NCBI GenBank assembly: GCA_017626055.1
Contig: JAGAJM010000006.1
Location: 248,001-312,000, forward strand
Length of the DNA: 64,000 bases
Source of the DNA: a bacterium
GTDB taxonomy: Bacteria; Cyanobacteriota; Vampirovibrionia; Gastranaerophilales; Gastranaerophilaceae
Direction: 5' to 3'
A program made the position numbers and the translations under genes. Positions 1 to 8,513 of the stretch are shown here, in pieces; position 1 is the stretch's first letter, and every line of letters starts with the position of its first letter. Under the pieces are notes generated by a model that was not told where the DNA came from, searched no databases, and worked only from the letters and a program-made list of their open reading frames with translations.

Positions 1-528
1 GAAAAACTTTTAGATGAGCTTGTAAACAGTACATCTTACGATATTGTTGTTCGTCCACACCCTCAATCGATGTTGGTTGAAAAAGATTTAATCGAAAATT
101 TGAAAAATAAATATATTGATTGCACAAGATTAAAATGGGATTTTTCTGCTAATAACCTGCAAGTTATGGCAAATAGTGATATATTAATCAGTGATTTTTC
201 AGGAATAATGCTTGATTATGCATTTTTATTTAAAAAACCATTTTTATATGTTGATACAAAAATTAATTACGAAATGTATGATTTCTGTGATTTAGATGAA
301 GAAATTCCTTGCAAACATAGAATTGCAAACGAAATAGGTAAGAAGTTAGATATCGATAATGGAGATGTTGAAAATATTGTTGAGATAATAAATCAAGTTA
401 AACAAGATGAAAATTTGTCAGAAAAGATTGAGAAAGCCTCTGATTATACTTGGTTTTACAAGGGTGATGCTGCAAAAAATATTGTAGATTTTCTGGTTGA
501 AAAACAGTTGGAGGTTAGTGAAAAATGA
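1..528 (+). CDS. CDP-glycerol glycerophosphotransferase family protein, C-terminal part
   Basis: The frame is open from base 1, so only the C-terminal 175 residues are present and the start lies outside the window. The visible part has the RPHPQ motif (residues 18-22 of the fragment) and a SDILISDFSG segment followed by DYAFLFKKP. Both are hallmarks of the TagB/TagF-type glycerophosphotransferase superfamily, which moves glycerol phosphate or a similar polyol phosphate from a CDP donor onto a growing wall or capsule polymer at the cytoplasmic membrane. The stop codon overlaps the next start as ATGA, so the two genes are translationally coupled. The exact donor and acceptor cannot be told from this fragment. 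Confidence 0.85.
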   Translation, partial: EKLLDELVNSTSYDIVVRPHPQSMLVEKDLIENLKNKYIDCTRLKWDFSANNLQVMANSDILISDFSGIMLDYAFLFKKPFLYVDTKINYEMYDFCDLDEEIPCKHRIANEIGKKLDIDNGDVENIVEIINQVKQDENLSEKIEKASDYTWFYKGDAAKNIVDFLVEKQLEVSEK

Positions 529-3239
529 TAGAATTCTTTTTTAATTTAATTGTAAAACCTCTGCAAATGCTTTTTGAATTTTTATTTTCAAATGTTTATA
601 ACATAACTGATAATATTATTTTATCGATATTTATTTTGAGTTTTATTGTCTCAGTCTTGTGTTTGCCATTATATTTAAAGGCTGATGAATTACAGGAAGA
701 AGAAAATAAAATACAAACCAAACTTGCACCTAGAGTTAAGTCTATTAAAGAAAATTTCAAAGGTGATGAGCAACAGTTATTATTGCAAACTTATTATAAA
801 CAGAATAATTATCATCCGATTATGGGATTAAGATTATCTTTGAGTTTACTTTTGCAAGTTCCAATATTTATGGCTGCATATTCTTATTTTAGCAGTTTAG
901 GGTTGTTGGAAGGTTTATCTGCTGGAATTGTTGGGAATTTAGCATCTCCTGACGGATTATTACAGATTCAGAATTATAAAATAAATATCTTCCCGATATT
1001 GATGACGATAGTAAATTTGCTGGCAGGGTTTGTATATTCAGATTCTAAAAGTTTTAGTCAAAACAAAGTTTTGGTAATAGTAAGCCTTGTCTTTCTTGTT
1101 TTATTGTACAATTCTCCGTCTGCGTTAGTAATTTATTGGTTATTTAATAATCTATTTTCTTTGATTAAAAATATCTGTTTGCTAAAAATATCAAGAGAAA
1201 ATCTTATTAGATATTCATTAGCAGTTCTTTTTATTCTTTATTGTGTGATTGCTGAAAATTATATACTTCCTATTGTAGTAGTAGGTATCTATTTTGCAAA
1301 TTTATTCTTTGGGAAATATTTTAAGTCTATCGATTTTGATTTCGATTATAAATCCCTTTTCTTGTTGGGAATAACAACTTGTTGGGTAATTTTAGGCTTG
1401 CTTATTCCTTCAAATGTGATATCTACTTCATCTTTAGAATTCTTATTTTCTGATACTACACCTTTTGGAATTCTTTCTTCTACGGCAACTATATTTGCTG
1501 GAGCAATAATATTTTGGGGGTTGTGGTTGTTCTATTTTGCAAGTAAATTACAACAAAAACTTCTTTCAATAGGTGTGTGTATTTTTTTAGTGTATGCGTT
1601 ATGTAATTTGTTTATCTTGAAAATTCCATTAACAATCTTGTTGACAACAATGAGTTTTGAAACTTTGAGTATGGATTTTAATGTTTATTCAATAGCTCAG
1701 GTTATTTTATATACCTCAGTAATTTCTATTTCTATCATTTTTATATTGAGAGAAATATTTAAAAAGCAATCTGTATGTCTAATAAATAAGTTTATTTTAA
1801 TTGTTTTAATTAGTACCTTTGTTTTATCTGTTTATAATTATTCTAAAATAGCTTCTGTGGTATTTAGCCACAAGACAAATGAGAAAGCTTTACAAGAACA
1901 AAATAAAAATTATATTGAATTAAGTAAGACTCATAAAAATGTACTTATCTTATTTGTAGATAGAGCTATTGGCGCTTATATACCTTTAATATTTAATGAA
2001 CATCCTATACTAAAAGACCAATATAAAGGTTTTACATATTATCCAAATACATTATCTTTTGCTGGTTATACTTTGCTTGGGTATCCAGCTATTCTTGGGG
2101 GATATGAATATACTCCAATGCAAATGGATAAATCAGACAAGCTTTTTGAAGAAGAATTTAGAGAATCTTTAACTGTTCTACCTTTGATATTTAAACAAAA
2201 TCAATGGGAATCAACTGTTATAAATCCTGTTGGTGGAGAATGGGAAAGTGTGATGAATGATGGTGTAACTAAAGATGATATTGATAATTTAGGTAATGTA
2301 GGTTTATATGAAAATTCAAATATAAATCATTATAGAATCCCAAAATCTGTAATTAGTCATCTTGTTCAAGATGAGGGCATAGAAGTCGAAAGTAGCTCTT
2401 TGACAAAACGAAATCTTGTATATTTTACGATATTATCAGTGTTGCCGCCATCTGCAAGATATTATGTTTATGATTATGGTAATTATCATAATATCGACAA
2501 TATTAGTACGAAAAACAGACCTATTTATAGTGAGTTTTTCCTGAAAAATTATGCCGAATTATTATACTTGGATAAATTAACTACCTTTACTGAAAAGAAG
2601 AACACTTTTACTGTATTTAATAATGCATTGCCACATTTTCATATGTTCTTAAGGTATCCAGAGTATGATTTATCTTCTCAAAATCAAGAAGATTATGAAC
2701 CACCTGTTGCAGATGTTGGATGGACAAGAGAATCATATAATACGAATGTTGCAACATTAAAACTTATTGGACAATATTTAAGTTTCCTTAAAAAGAACAA
2801 TGTATATGATAATACTCGTATAATAATTGTTGCTGATCATGGCTTTAGAAGTATTGAGTTACCAGCGCCATTAAATAGTAAATTTCAGGAAGAAAATGTT
2901 ACACCTTATAATCCATTACTTTTGGTTAAGGATTTTGGGGCTGATAAAGAATTCTCACAAGTGGATGAATTTATGACTAATGCAGATGTTCCAATGCTTG
3001 CGACAGCGGATATATTTGAACATCCAAAAAATCCTTATACAAATAAAGAAATGAATAACAATAGTAAAAAAGATGGTGTTGTTATTGTTCAGGGTAATAA
3101 ATGGTTACCATCATTTTATTTGGGTAAAAAACAAATATTTGATAATGATACGACTTTTAATTATGTGAAAGAAGATCCTCGAAATCCTAAAAATTGGAAA
3201 ACGAATTTAAATTATGATAAGATAAAAAAATATTATTGA
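525..3239 (+). CDS. YidC/Oxa1-like membrane domain fused to a sulfatase-fold (LTA-synthase-like) domain
   Basis: A 904-residue membrane protein. Residues about 1-225 resemble the YidC/Oxa1 insertase core: a membrane helix ending in CLPLYLKA, a charged hairpin, then LLLQVPIFMAAYSYF. Residues about 226-450 are further membrane helices. From about residue 468 comes an alkaline-phosphatase/sulfatase fold, with NVLILFVDR, a Thr in GYTLLGYPA that could be the nucleophile, and the metal motif ADHGF near residue 770. In ordinary YidC the first core helix reads V-R-L before the LPL motif; here it reads V-S-V, so the groove arginine is missing. The overlap with the CDP-glycerol-type gene suggests a role in making or exporting a phosphate-rich surface polymer rather than in general protein insertion. 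The function is inferred. Confidence 0.8.
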   Translation: MIEFFFNLIVKPLQMLFEFLFSNVYNITDNIILSIFILSFIVSVLCLPLYLKADELQEEENKIQTKLAPRVKSIKENFKGDEQQLLLQTYYKQNNYHPIMGLRLSLSLLLQVPIFMAAYSYFSSLGLLEGLSAGIVGNLASPDGLLQIQNYKINIFPILMTIVNLLAGFVYSDSKSFSQNKVLVIVSLVFLVLLYNSPSALVIYWLFNNLFSLIKNICLLKISRENLIRYSLAVLFILYCVIAENYILPIVVVGIYFANLFFGKYFKSIDFDFDYKSLFLLGITTCWVILGLLIPSNVISTSSLEFLFSDTTPFGILSSTATIFAGAIIFWGLWLFYFASKLQQKLLSIGVCIFLVYALCNLFILKIPLTILLTTMSFETLSMDFNVYSIAQVILYTSVISISIIFILREIFKKQSVCLINKFILIVLISTFVLSVYNYSKIASVVFSHKTNEKALQEQNKNYIELSKTHKNVLILFVDRAIGAYIPLIFNEHPILKDQYKGFTYYPNTLSFAGYTLLGYPAILGGYEYTPMQMDKSDKLFEEEFRESLTVLPLIFKQNQWESTVINPVGGEWESVMNDGVTKDDIDNLGNVGLYENSNINHYRIPKSVISHLVQDEGIEVESSSLTKRNLVYFTILSVLPPSARYYVYDYGNYHNIDNISTKNRPIYSEFFLKNYAELLYLDKLTTFTEKKNTFTVFNNALPHFHMFLRYPEYDLSSQNQEDYEPPVADVGWTRESYNTNVATLKLIGQYLSFLKKNNVYDNTRIIIVADHGFRSIELPAPLNSKFQEENVTPYNPLLLVKDFGADKEFSQVDEFMTNADVPMLATADIFEHPKNPYTNKEMNNNSKKDGVVIVQGNKWLPSFYLGKKQIFDNDTTFNYVKEDPRNPKNWKTNLNYDKIKKYY

Positions 3240-3261
3240 TAGATTTTCATATGGAGGTATT

Positions 3262-3981
3262 ATGAAAAAGTTCTTATTACTTTTAGGTGTTTTATTTGTC
3301 GGAACTTGTGTTTTTGCAATAACAATTGGGGTAGAACCTCCTATGGAGTTTATGGCCGCTTTAGAAACATGTGCTAATGGTACATACAAAACGCAATATA
3401 AAGGAATGATTACATTTTATACAATCAAAGGAAAAACTCCAACGGGAAGATGTATAGTTGAGTATTCTGATTATACAGACTTCTCTCATAAAGAAACTTA
3501 TGATTTTTATATTGGTATGATGAAATCTTTTGGGCGTGGCTGGATTAGACCATCTGATATCCCAACTCAAGAGCAAATGATTGAACGAGGTTTAAAAGAA
3601 AAAACTATTACTACTTGTAAGTTCAACTCTAAAGAACGAAAAATGCTTTATACAGCTTACAAAAAACATGATGGAATCCCTTTAAGTTTATTAAATAAAA
3701 TACCATATGGTACCATTCCCGAAGGTTATTCTGACAAAAGGAGTTCTTATGATTTACTTATGATGAAGTTCTCTCATGGTCCTTGTACTACAACTTCTGC
3801 TAATAATCCGCAAGACAGTAAAGGTAGTATTTATGCGTGTGAATATGCAGATCGAACTTGTTATGTAACTAAATATTCAAATACAAGTTGGGCCGTTAGT
3901 TGTAATCCAAATATAGAAGGAAGTACACCTTGGGATACATTAAAAAAACATGTAAACCAAGGTATGTGTGAAAAATTGTAA
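3262..3981 (+). CDS. secreted cysteine-containing protein, family shared with two genes at 16384 and 17065
   Basis: 239 residues, with a signal peptide at about 1-19 ending in VFA. The start is set by GGAGG upstream of ATG. The mature part has about nine cysteines. A TTCKFNSKER segment near residue 116 matches VRCEFTKQQL and IQCNFTREQL in the proteins at 16384 and 17065. An upstream pair of cysteines about 30 residues apart (ETCANG and GRCIVEY) also lines up. The family is not recognised. A disulfide-bonded periplasmic or exported protein is likely. It follows the polymer gene by 22 bases and may be co-transcribed with it. Confidence 0.7.
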   Translation: MKKFLLLLGVLFVGTCVFAITIGVEPPMEFMAALETCANGTYKTQYKGMITFYTIKGKTPTGRCIVEYSDYTDFSHKETYDFYIGMMKSFGRGWIRPSDIPTQEQMIERGLKEKTITTCKFNSKERKMLYTAYKKHDGIPLSLLNKIPYGTIPEGYSDKRSSYDLLMMKFSHGPCTTTSANNPQDSKGSIYACEYADRTCYVTKYSNTSWAVSCNPNIEGSTPWDTLKKHVNQGMCEKL

Positions 3982-3991
3982 GTATTTGTTC

Positions 3992-6292
3992 CTATATTTC
4001 AACAGGTGTTCTGCAAATTAGTGACAGAGCTTCATCAATATTATGGTAAAGAGTGTGATAATATTGGTGGTCATATTTGTCATTAGAAATTTCCATACCA
4101 GTTTGAGCGATTAACTTCATTTGCTTTAGTAAATCTGCAGTCATTGTGATTTCTTTAAATACACTACCTTCGTTTTTGATGCTTTTACCAATATTACCAT
4201 GGTAAAGTTGTTTCCAGTTTTCAACAGAATCTTCGTTTTCTGCATTTAGTGCTGCCCATTCATATAAATGTTTTGTTACTTTTGTATCTAGTTCAGACTC
4301 TTTGTATTCTGGGTCGTATTTTTGAATATCCATATTGAATTTTTGAAGAGATTTATCAAACTCTCTGATAAATTGTGTAATTTTATTGTTTTCGTGGTAG
4401 AAAACAGGTTTTTTTGCTTCTTCTTTTGCAAATGGGTTTATGAATTTCGGTTGAATGTTTGCCATTGTTCCTACTGCTGCAACAAGTTCAACAGGGTTAA
4501 GATTAGCCAGTTTTTTCTCGTAAATAGCATTGATAATAGGAATTTGTTCATAACCATTTAATTTTGCTAACAATTCCCCTTTTGGTGTTAATTGGTGATT
4601 TGATTTTATGAAATCCATTTTTCTCAAAGTTAAGCGACGACTTGAGAAAAGGCTTTTCATTTCTTGAGTTTTCTTAGCTTTAATCTGAGGATTGTTATCG
4701 TATGAATAGAAAGATTTTTCTAAAAGTTCGTTGATAATCTCGTCGTTTTTGCAAGTCGCATAATAACCAGCCACAAATGAAAAATCTGGTCTAAATGCAC
4801 TTTCCAAATCGTTTGGTGGTGATTCGATTAATCGTTCGAAGTTTTCAGCTTGTTTTTTGCTAACTGCCATTGTAATACAGTAACCTTGAGTATCAATTCC
4901 ACGACGACCAGCACGACCTGCCATTTGGTGGAATTTGTTAGGTGTAAGTTCACCTGTTGGAGTTCTATCTGATGTAATTACAGTTGTTCTTGCTGGCATG
5001 TTTATACCTGCTGATAGTGTTTCTGTTGCGATAACAACTTTTACAAGCTTTTTGTTAAATAGTTCTTCGATAAGTTCTTTTTGTGCTGGTAAAAGTCCTG
5101 CGTTGTGAATTGCATAACCTTTGTTTAATGCACTATAATTTAGGGATTCACCTAGGTATTTACCTTCTTCTTTGTATCTTTCGATAATTTCAGAAATTTG
5201 ATTGATTTCATCTTCTGTGTTTAGTCTTTCTCCGAATTTAGCTAGGAAGCTAAGAATTTCATTACTTTGACGTTTGCTAAATACAAAGAAAATTGCAGGA
5301 ATTTTATCTTCATTTTTAAGTTTGCGTACCATATTTTGGTAACTAATCATATTAGGTGTAGGAAAACGTTTAGGTGGAGTTTGCCCTTTTTTGATTTTCC
5401 CTTTTTTCCCTTTGTTTGTTTTTGATTGACCTTCAGCCATACATTCAATAATTTCAAAATCTAATGGTACGTGGCGATTTTCTGATGGGACATCGATTAA
5501 AACTGTATGTATTGGTGCATTGTTTTGAGCTCTATATGTTTCCATATTACGATTTTTACCAGCAACAACTTCTGCCTTTGTGTGACCTTTGCTATCGGCC
5601 ATCCAGTTTGCAACTTCTTTATTGTTTCCGATAGTTGCAGAAAGTGAAAGAAGTTGTGTGTTAGGGTCACTCAAAATAATTGATTGCTCCCAAATTCCGC
5701 CTCTATCTGCATCTCCAAGGTAGTGAAGTTCATCGAAAATTACTGTTTTTAAATCATCAAGGATAGGATTATTTTTATTAAATCTATCTGATAGAACCAT
5801 ATTTCTGTAAACTTCAGTTGTCATAACAACAATTGGTGCATCTGTGTTTATTTTAGTGTCGCCTGTTAATAATCCTACGTTTTCTTTTCCGTATAGTTTT
5901 TGAAAGCTTCTAAATTTCTCATTACTTAAAGCTTTTAATGGTGTCGTATAGAATGTTTTTACACCATCTTCCATGTTTTTTGAAATTGCATAAAGTGCGA
6001 TTGCAGTTTTGCCTGTTCCTGTTGGGGCAGTTACGATTACATCATTGTCTTTTAAAATATTCATTGCAGCAGCTTTTTGGAAAACATCAGGAGTTGCACT
6101 TGGTGGTAATTGGAAATAATTATTTTCCAACGTTTGGTAAAACTCACGAGCAGTAAAGTTTATCAAACTCAAATTTGTTGTGTTGTTTGAGATGTAATTA
6201 TATTGTGGGTATTGAGCTTGTCTGATTTGTTGTTTTTTGTTTTCTAGTTGAATTGGCTGAGCAAATTTTATATTGGAAATTTTTGTAATCAT
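3992..6292 (-). CDS. Ski2/Mtr4-like DEAD/DEAH-box RNA helicase
   Basis: About 766 residues. The motifs are clear: Walker A APTGTGKT (residues 89-96), TTPLKALSNEK (Ia), a DELHYLGDADRGG motif II typical of the Ski2/Mtr4 group, LSATIGN (III), and HQMAGRAGRRGID (VI). This superfamily 2 type unwinds structured RNA for processing or decay. A lysine-rich insert (KTNKGKKGKIKKGQ) lies between the two RecA domains. The ATG at 6292 is preferred because AAAGG lies just upstream; a TTG at 6316 would overlap the previous gene by 14 bases without a good ribosome site. That site overlaps the stop of the upstream gene, so the two form an operon. The substrate is unknown. Confidence 0.88.
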   Translation of the reverse strand: MITKISNIKFAQPIQLENKKQQIRQAQYPQYNYISNNTTNLSLINFTAREFYQTLENNYFQLPPSATPDVFQKAAAMNILKDNDVIVTAPTGTGKTAIALYAISKNMEDGVKTFYTTPLKALSNEKFRSFQKLYGKENVGLLTGDTKINTDAPIVVMTTEVYRNMVLSDRFNKNNPILDDLKTVIFDELHYLGDADRGGIWEQSIILSDPNTQLLSLSATIGNNKEVANWMADSKGHTKAEVVAGKNRNMETYRAQNNAPIHTVLIDVPSENRHVPLDFEIIECMAEGQSKTNKGKKGKIKKGQTPPKRFPTPNMISYQNMVRKLKNEDKIPAIFFVFSKRQSNEILSFLAKFGERLNTEDEINQISEIIERYKEEGKYLGESLNYSALNKGYAIHNAGLLPAQKELIEELFNKKLVKVVIATETLSAGINMPARTTVITSDRTPTGELTPNKFHQMAGRAGRRGIDTQGYCITMAVSKKQAENFERLIESPPNDLESAFRPDFSFVAGYYATCKNDEIINELLEKSFYSYDNNPQIKAKKTQEMKSLFSSRRLTLRKMDFIKSNHQLTPKGELLAKLNGYEQIPIINAIYEKKLANLNPVELVAAVGTMANIQPKFINPFAKEEAKKPVFYHENNKITQFIREFDKSLQKFNMDIQKYDPEYKESELDTKVTKHLYEWAALNAENEDSVENWKQLYHGNIGKSIKNEGSVFKEITMTADLLKQMKLIAQTGMEISNDKYDHQYYHTLYHNIDEALSLICRTPVEI

Positions 6293-6302
6293 ATTTACCT
6301 TT

Positions 6303-6803
6303 TTATTTGTTTTCAATGTATCTTAAAATAGGGTCTTGGTCTAAAGTTAGCTTAACTGTGTCTGATTTTTTCTCATATAATGGTCCAAAAATGTCATCTT
6401 CAAAACGTTCAAAATCAGGGTCAACCATTTTGAATTTGGAATCCTGTTTTGCGATTTTTTCAATAAATGCATCGTATTGATTAATCATCGCATCTTCGTA
6501 TTTTGCGATATTGAATAATTTTACTATTTTTTGAGCAATTTGTTTTGGTGTAAGTTTATCTAATTCTTTTGCACCTTGTTCGCTCATTTGAAATATTCTA
6601 TCGTGGTTCATAACAGCACTTTCAAAAAGATCCTTACCATCTAAATCGATTGAGATTGTACCATCTGGGTCTGATTTTGTTTTTGCTTCTACGATTTTTG
6701 CAACTTCTGCCCAAGTCCCTTTTTGGGTTTTTCCACCATCATAATTAAATTTTACTTTAGCTCCAAAAGCTGGATTATAATTGTTGTTAATTCCTAAATT
6801 CAT
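6303..6803 (-). CDS. hypothetical protein with N-terminal PAFGA tag, operon partner of the Ski2-like helicase
   Basis: 166 residues, charged and mostly helical, with no signal peptide or membrane segment. The N terminus reads NNNYNPAFGAKVKF, one of the short F-x-G/S/A tags shared by several unrelated proteins in this window. An acidic stretch (DPDFERFEDDIFGPLYEKK) lies towards the C terminus. It is the first gene of a two-gene unit with the helicase, whose ribosome site overlaps this stop codon. No known family was recognised. A helicase cofactor is possible but only from context. Confidence 0.7.
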   Translation of the reverse strand: MNLGINNNYNPAFGAKVKFNYDGGKTQKGTWAEVAKIVEAKTKSDPDGTISIDLDGKDLFESAVMNHDRIFQMSEQGAKELDKLTPKQIAQKIVKLFNIAKYEDAMINQYDAFIEKIAKQDSKFKMVDPDFERFEDDIFGPLYEKKSDTVKLTLDQDPILRYIENK

Positions 6804-6946
6804 TAAAACTCCTTTTTGTTGTGTTGTTTAAATGCCTAAAAATAAAAATTTTTGCGTAAATTTTCATATTTTGTAACATATTAGGCAATTAATTTTATTC
6901 ACAGGTTTTATAGAGGCAAATCAAGAAAATAGAAAGGAAAAATGCA

Positions 6947-7321
6947 ATGCAAGTAAACAACTCTCAACCAAGTTTCGGTTCAACCCTATTAAAACTAACT
7001 CCAGATACACCTGTCGCAAATAAGTATTTAAATAAAATTTCTCAGTATTTCGAATTAAAAGGTTTTGCTGGAGATAAGTTAGTTATGAAGCCTCAATTAG
7101 CTGCGGATCAGATTGATTTTTCTCAAGCTGCAGTAATCCCTAAAGGCAATGATTCAATGTTAATTGTTGGTAAGGATGGTGGTCCAGGTGGAGCTGATAC
7201 ATTCATTGGTAGAATCTTAAAAGAAACATTCCCTAATGATAAAGCAATTGTTTATACTGATGATATTGCACCTGTAAAAGTTGAAGGTCCAGTAATTGAT
7301 TTATCTGATATGGATTTTTAA
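6947..7321 (+). CDS. hypothetical 124-aa protein with N-terminal PSFGS tag
   Basis: A small soluble protein with no signal peptide. The start is supported by AAAGGA seven bases upstream of ATG. The N terminus NNSQPSFGSTLL carries the F-x-G/S/A tag near residues 7-9. The middle has a glycine-rich turn (GKDGGPGGAD) and the C terminus is acidic. A second ATG five bases upstream would encode only four codons. The gene stands alone between the divergent helicase operon and a clear terminator at 7343-7373. The family is not recognised. Confidence 0.65.
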   Translation: MQVNNSQPSFGSTLLKLTPDTPVANKYLNKISQYFELKGFAGDKLVMKPQLAADQIDFSQAAVIPKGNDSMLIVGKDGGPGGADTFIGRILKETFPNDKAIVYTDDIAPVKVEGPVIDLSDMDF

Positions 7322-7342
7322 ATATATATAATAAACTTAAAT

Positions 7343-7373
7343 AAAAAAGGAAGCTGATAAGCTTCCTTTTTTT
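7343..7373 (+). terminator. rho-independent terminator after the 124-aa gene
   Basis: The inverted repeat AAGGAAGC / GCTTCCTT with a short loop is followed by a run of seven T. It lies 22 bases after the stop at 7321. Confidence 0.85.
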
Positions 7374-7440
7374 ATTTGGAATTTTGAACTTTTTTTATAA
7401 TTAGGCGTTACTATATTTGTAGTGTTATTGAGGTGAATGA

Positions 7441-8466
7441 ATGAAAAAGTTAATTGTTTGTATTATGGTATTTGCGTTTTTATTAACCACAACTGCACCT
7501 GCTTTTGCTAAGGGCGGTCATGGCGGAGGTGGAAAAGGTGGCAGTGGGGGTCATAGTTCAAGTCATAGCGGAGGTGGAAAGGGTCACTCTGGCGGGGGAA
7601 AAGGTCATAGTGGTGGTCATGGACATGGTAAAGGTGGTCCAAGCCGAGGTCATGGTGGATATAGAGGTGGAGGGCATTACCACTCTTCAAGTTCTACCTC
7701 TGTTTATTTAGTTGGACGTGAAGTTATTCCAAATGTTCACACTTTCCCTGACTGTAATCAACATTCGGCGACATCAGAAACCTTTGTAAGTTACTATTCA
7801 AATGGGACAAGTAATTCTTATACTTACTACACTGTTTTGGATGCTAAAGGAAATGTTTTAGCAACAGATTGTACTGATGTGAAACACACAATTTATGACA
7901 ATGTTCATTATTTACTTCTTAGAAAAGGGGGTAAGTATGGAATATATTCTCACGATGGGCAATTGATTAGTAATAGAAGTTATACAACTATGTATGAAGT
8001 TGCACCAAACAGATTACTTGTAAAAGCTAACAAAATGTATGGTGTAGTTGATTTGTTGGAAAATACAGTTGTGCCAATTAAATACAAAGAATTTAAAAGT
8101 GTTGGGAAAGATTTGTATATTACAAAATTAAATGGCTATTATGGTATGGTTAATAGCTCTAATCATATTTTCTTCCCACCTGAATACGATAAAATTACGC
8201 AACTTTATGACACTTTTGTTCTAAAACAATATGGTAAATATGGTTTGGCGGATGCGTACGGACGTTTAATTTTAGAACCTGTTTATGACAAAATTAAAAA
8301 ACAAGGTGAATATATTGTTGTAAAAAAAGACAAACGTTGGGGTGTTTTTGATTCATCTGGACGAATGTTAAGTGAAATTGGTTATGAAAAAATTAGAATT
8401 AATCGTAATCACCTTGAAGGTAAAATCAATGGTATGTGGATAGAAATTCCTGTTCCTTTGATTTAA
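7441..8466 (+). CDS. secreted Gly/His-rich protein with WG-type beta repeats
   Basis: 341 residues. A signal peptide (about 1-23, ending APAFA) is followed by about 60 residues of almost pure Gly, His, Ser and Lys (GGHGGGGKGG-like repeats). The C-terminal two thirds has at least five repeats of the WG type: GKYGIYSHDG, NKMYGVVD, NGYYGMVNSSN, GKYGLADAYG and KRWGVFDSSG, each with a following P-x-Y-D/K element. WG repeats form beta structures in surface or periplasmic proteins. The His/Gly segment could bind transition metals, which is inferred from composition. The start has GAGGTGA upstream. The protein at 35918 has a similar His/Gly head but no WG repeats. Confidence 0.75.
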   Translation: MKKLIVCIMVFAFLLTTTAPAFAKGGHGGGGKGGSGGHSSSHSGGGKGHSGGGKGHSGGHGHGKGGPSRGHGGYRGGGHYHSSSSTSVYLVGREVIPNVHTFPDCNQHSATSETFVSYYSNGTSNSYTYYTVLDAKGNVLATDCTDVKHTIYDNVHYLLLRKGGKYGIYSHDGQLISNRSYTTMYEVAPNRLLVKANKMYGVVDLLENTVVPIKYKEFKSVGKDLYITKLNGYYGMVNSSNHIFFPPEYDKITQLYDTFVLKQYGKYGLADAYGRLILEPVYDKIKKQGEYIVVKKDKRWGVFDSSGRMLSEIGYEKIRINRNHLEGKINGMWIEIPVPLI

Positions 8467-8513
8467 TGGCAAAAAATATTATTTAGAGGTTTTACTGATT
8501 GCAAGGAGTAAAA

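Noticed and set aside
7505-7711. Overlapping open frames on both strands across the His/Gly-rich segments at 7505-7711 and 35874-36178
   Set aside because: They arise from the repetitive GGT/CAT codons of the real genes and lack ribosome sites and domain features.
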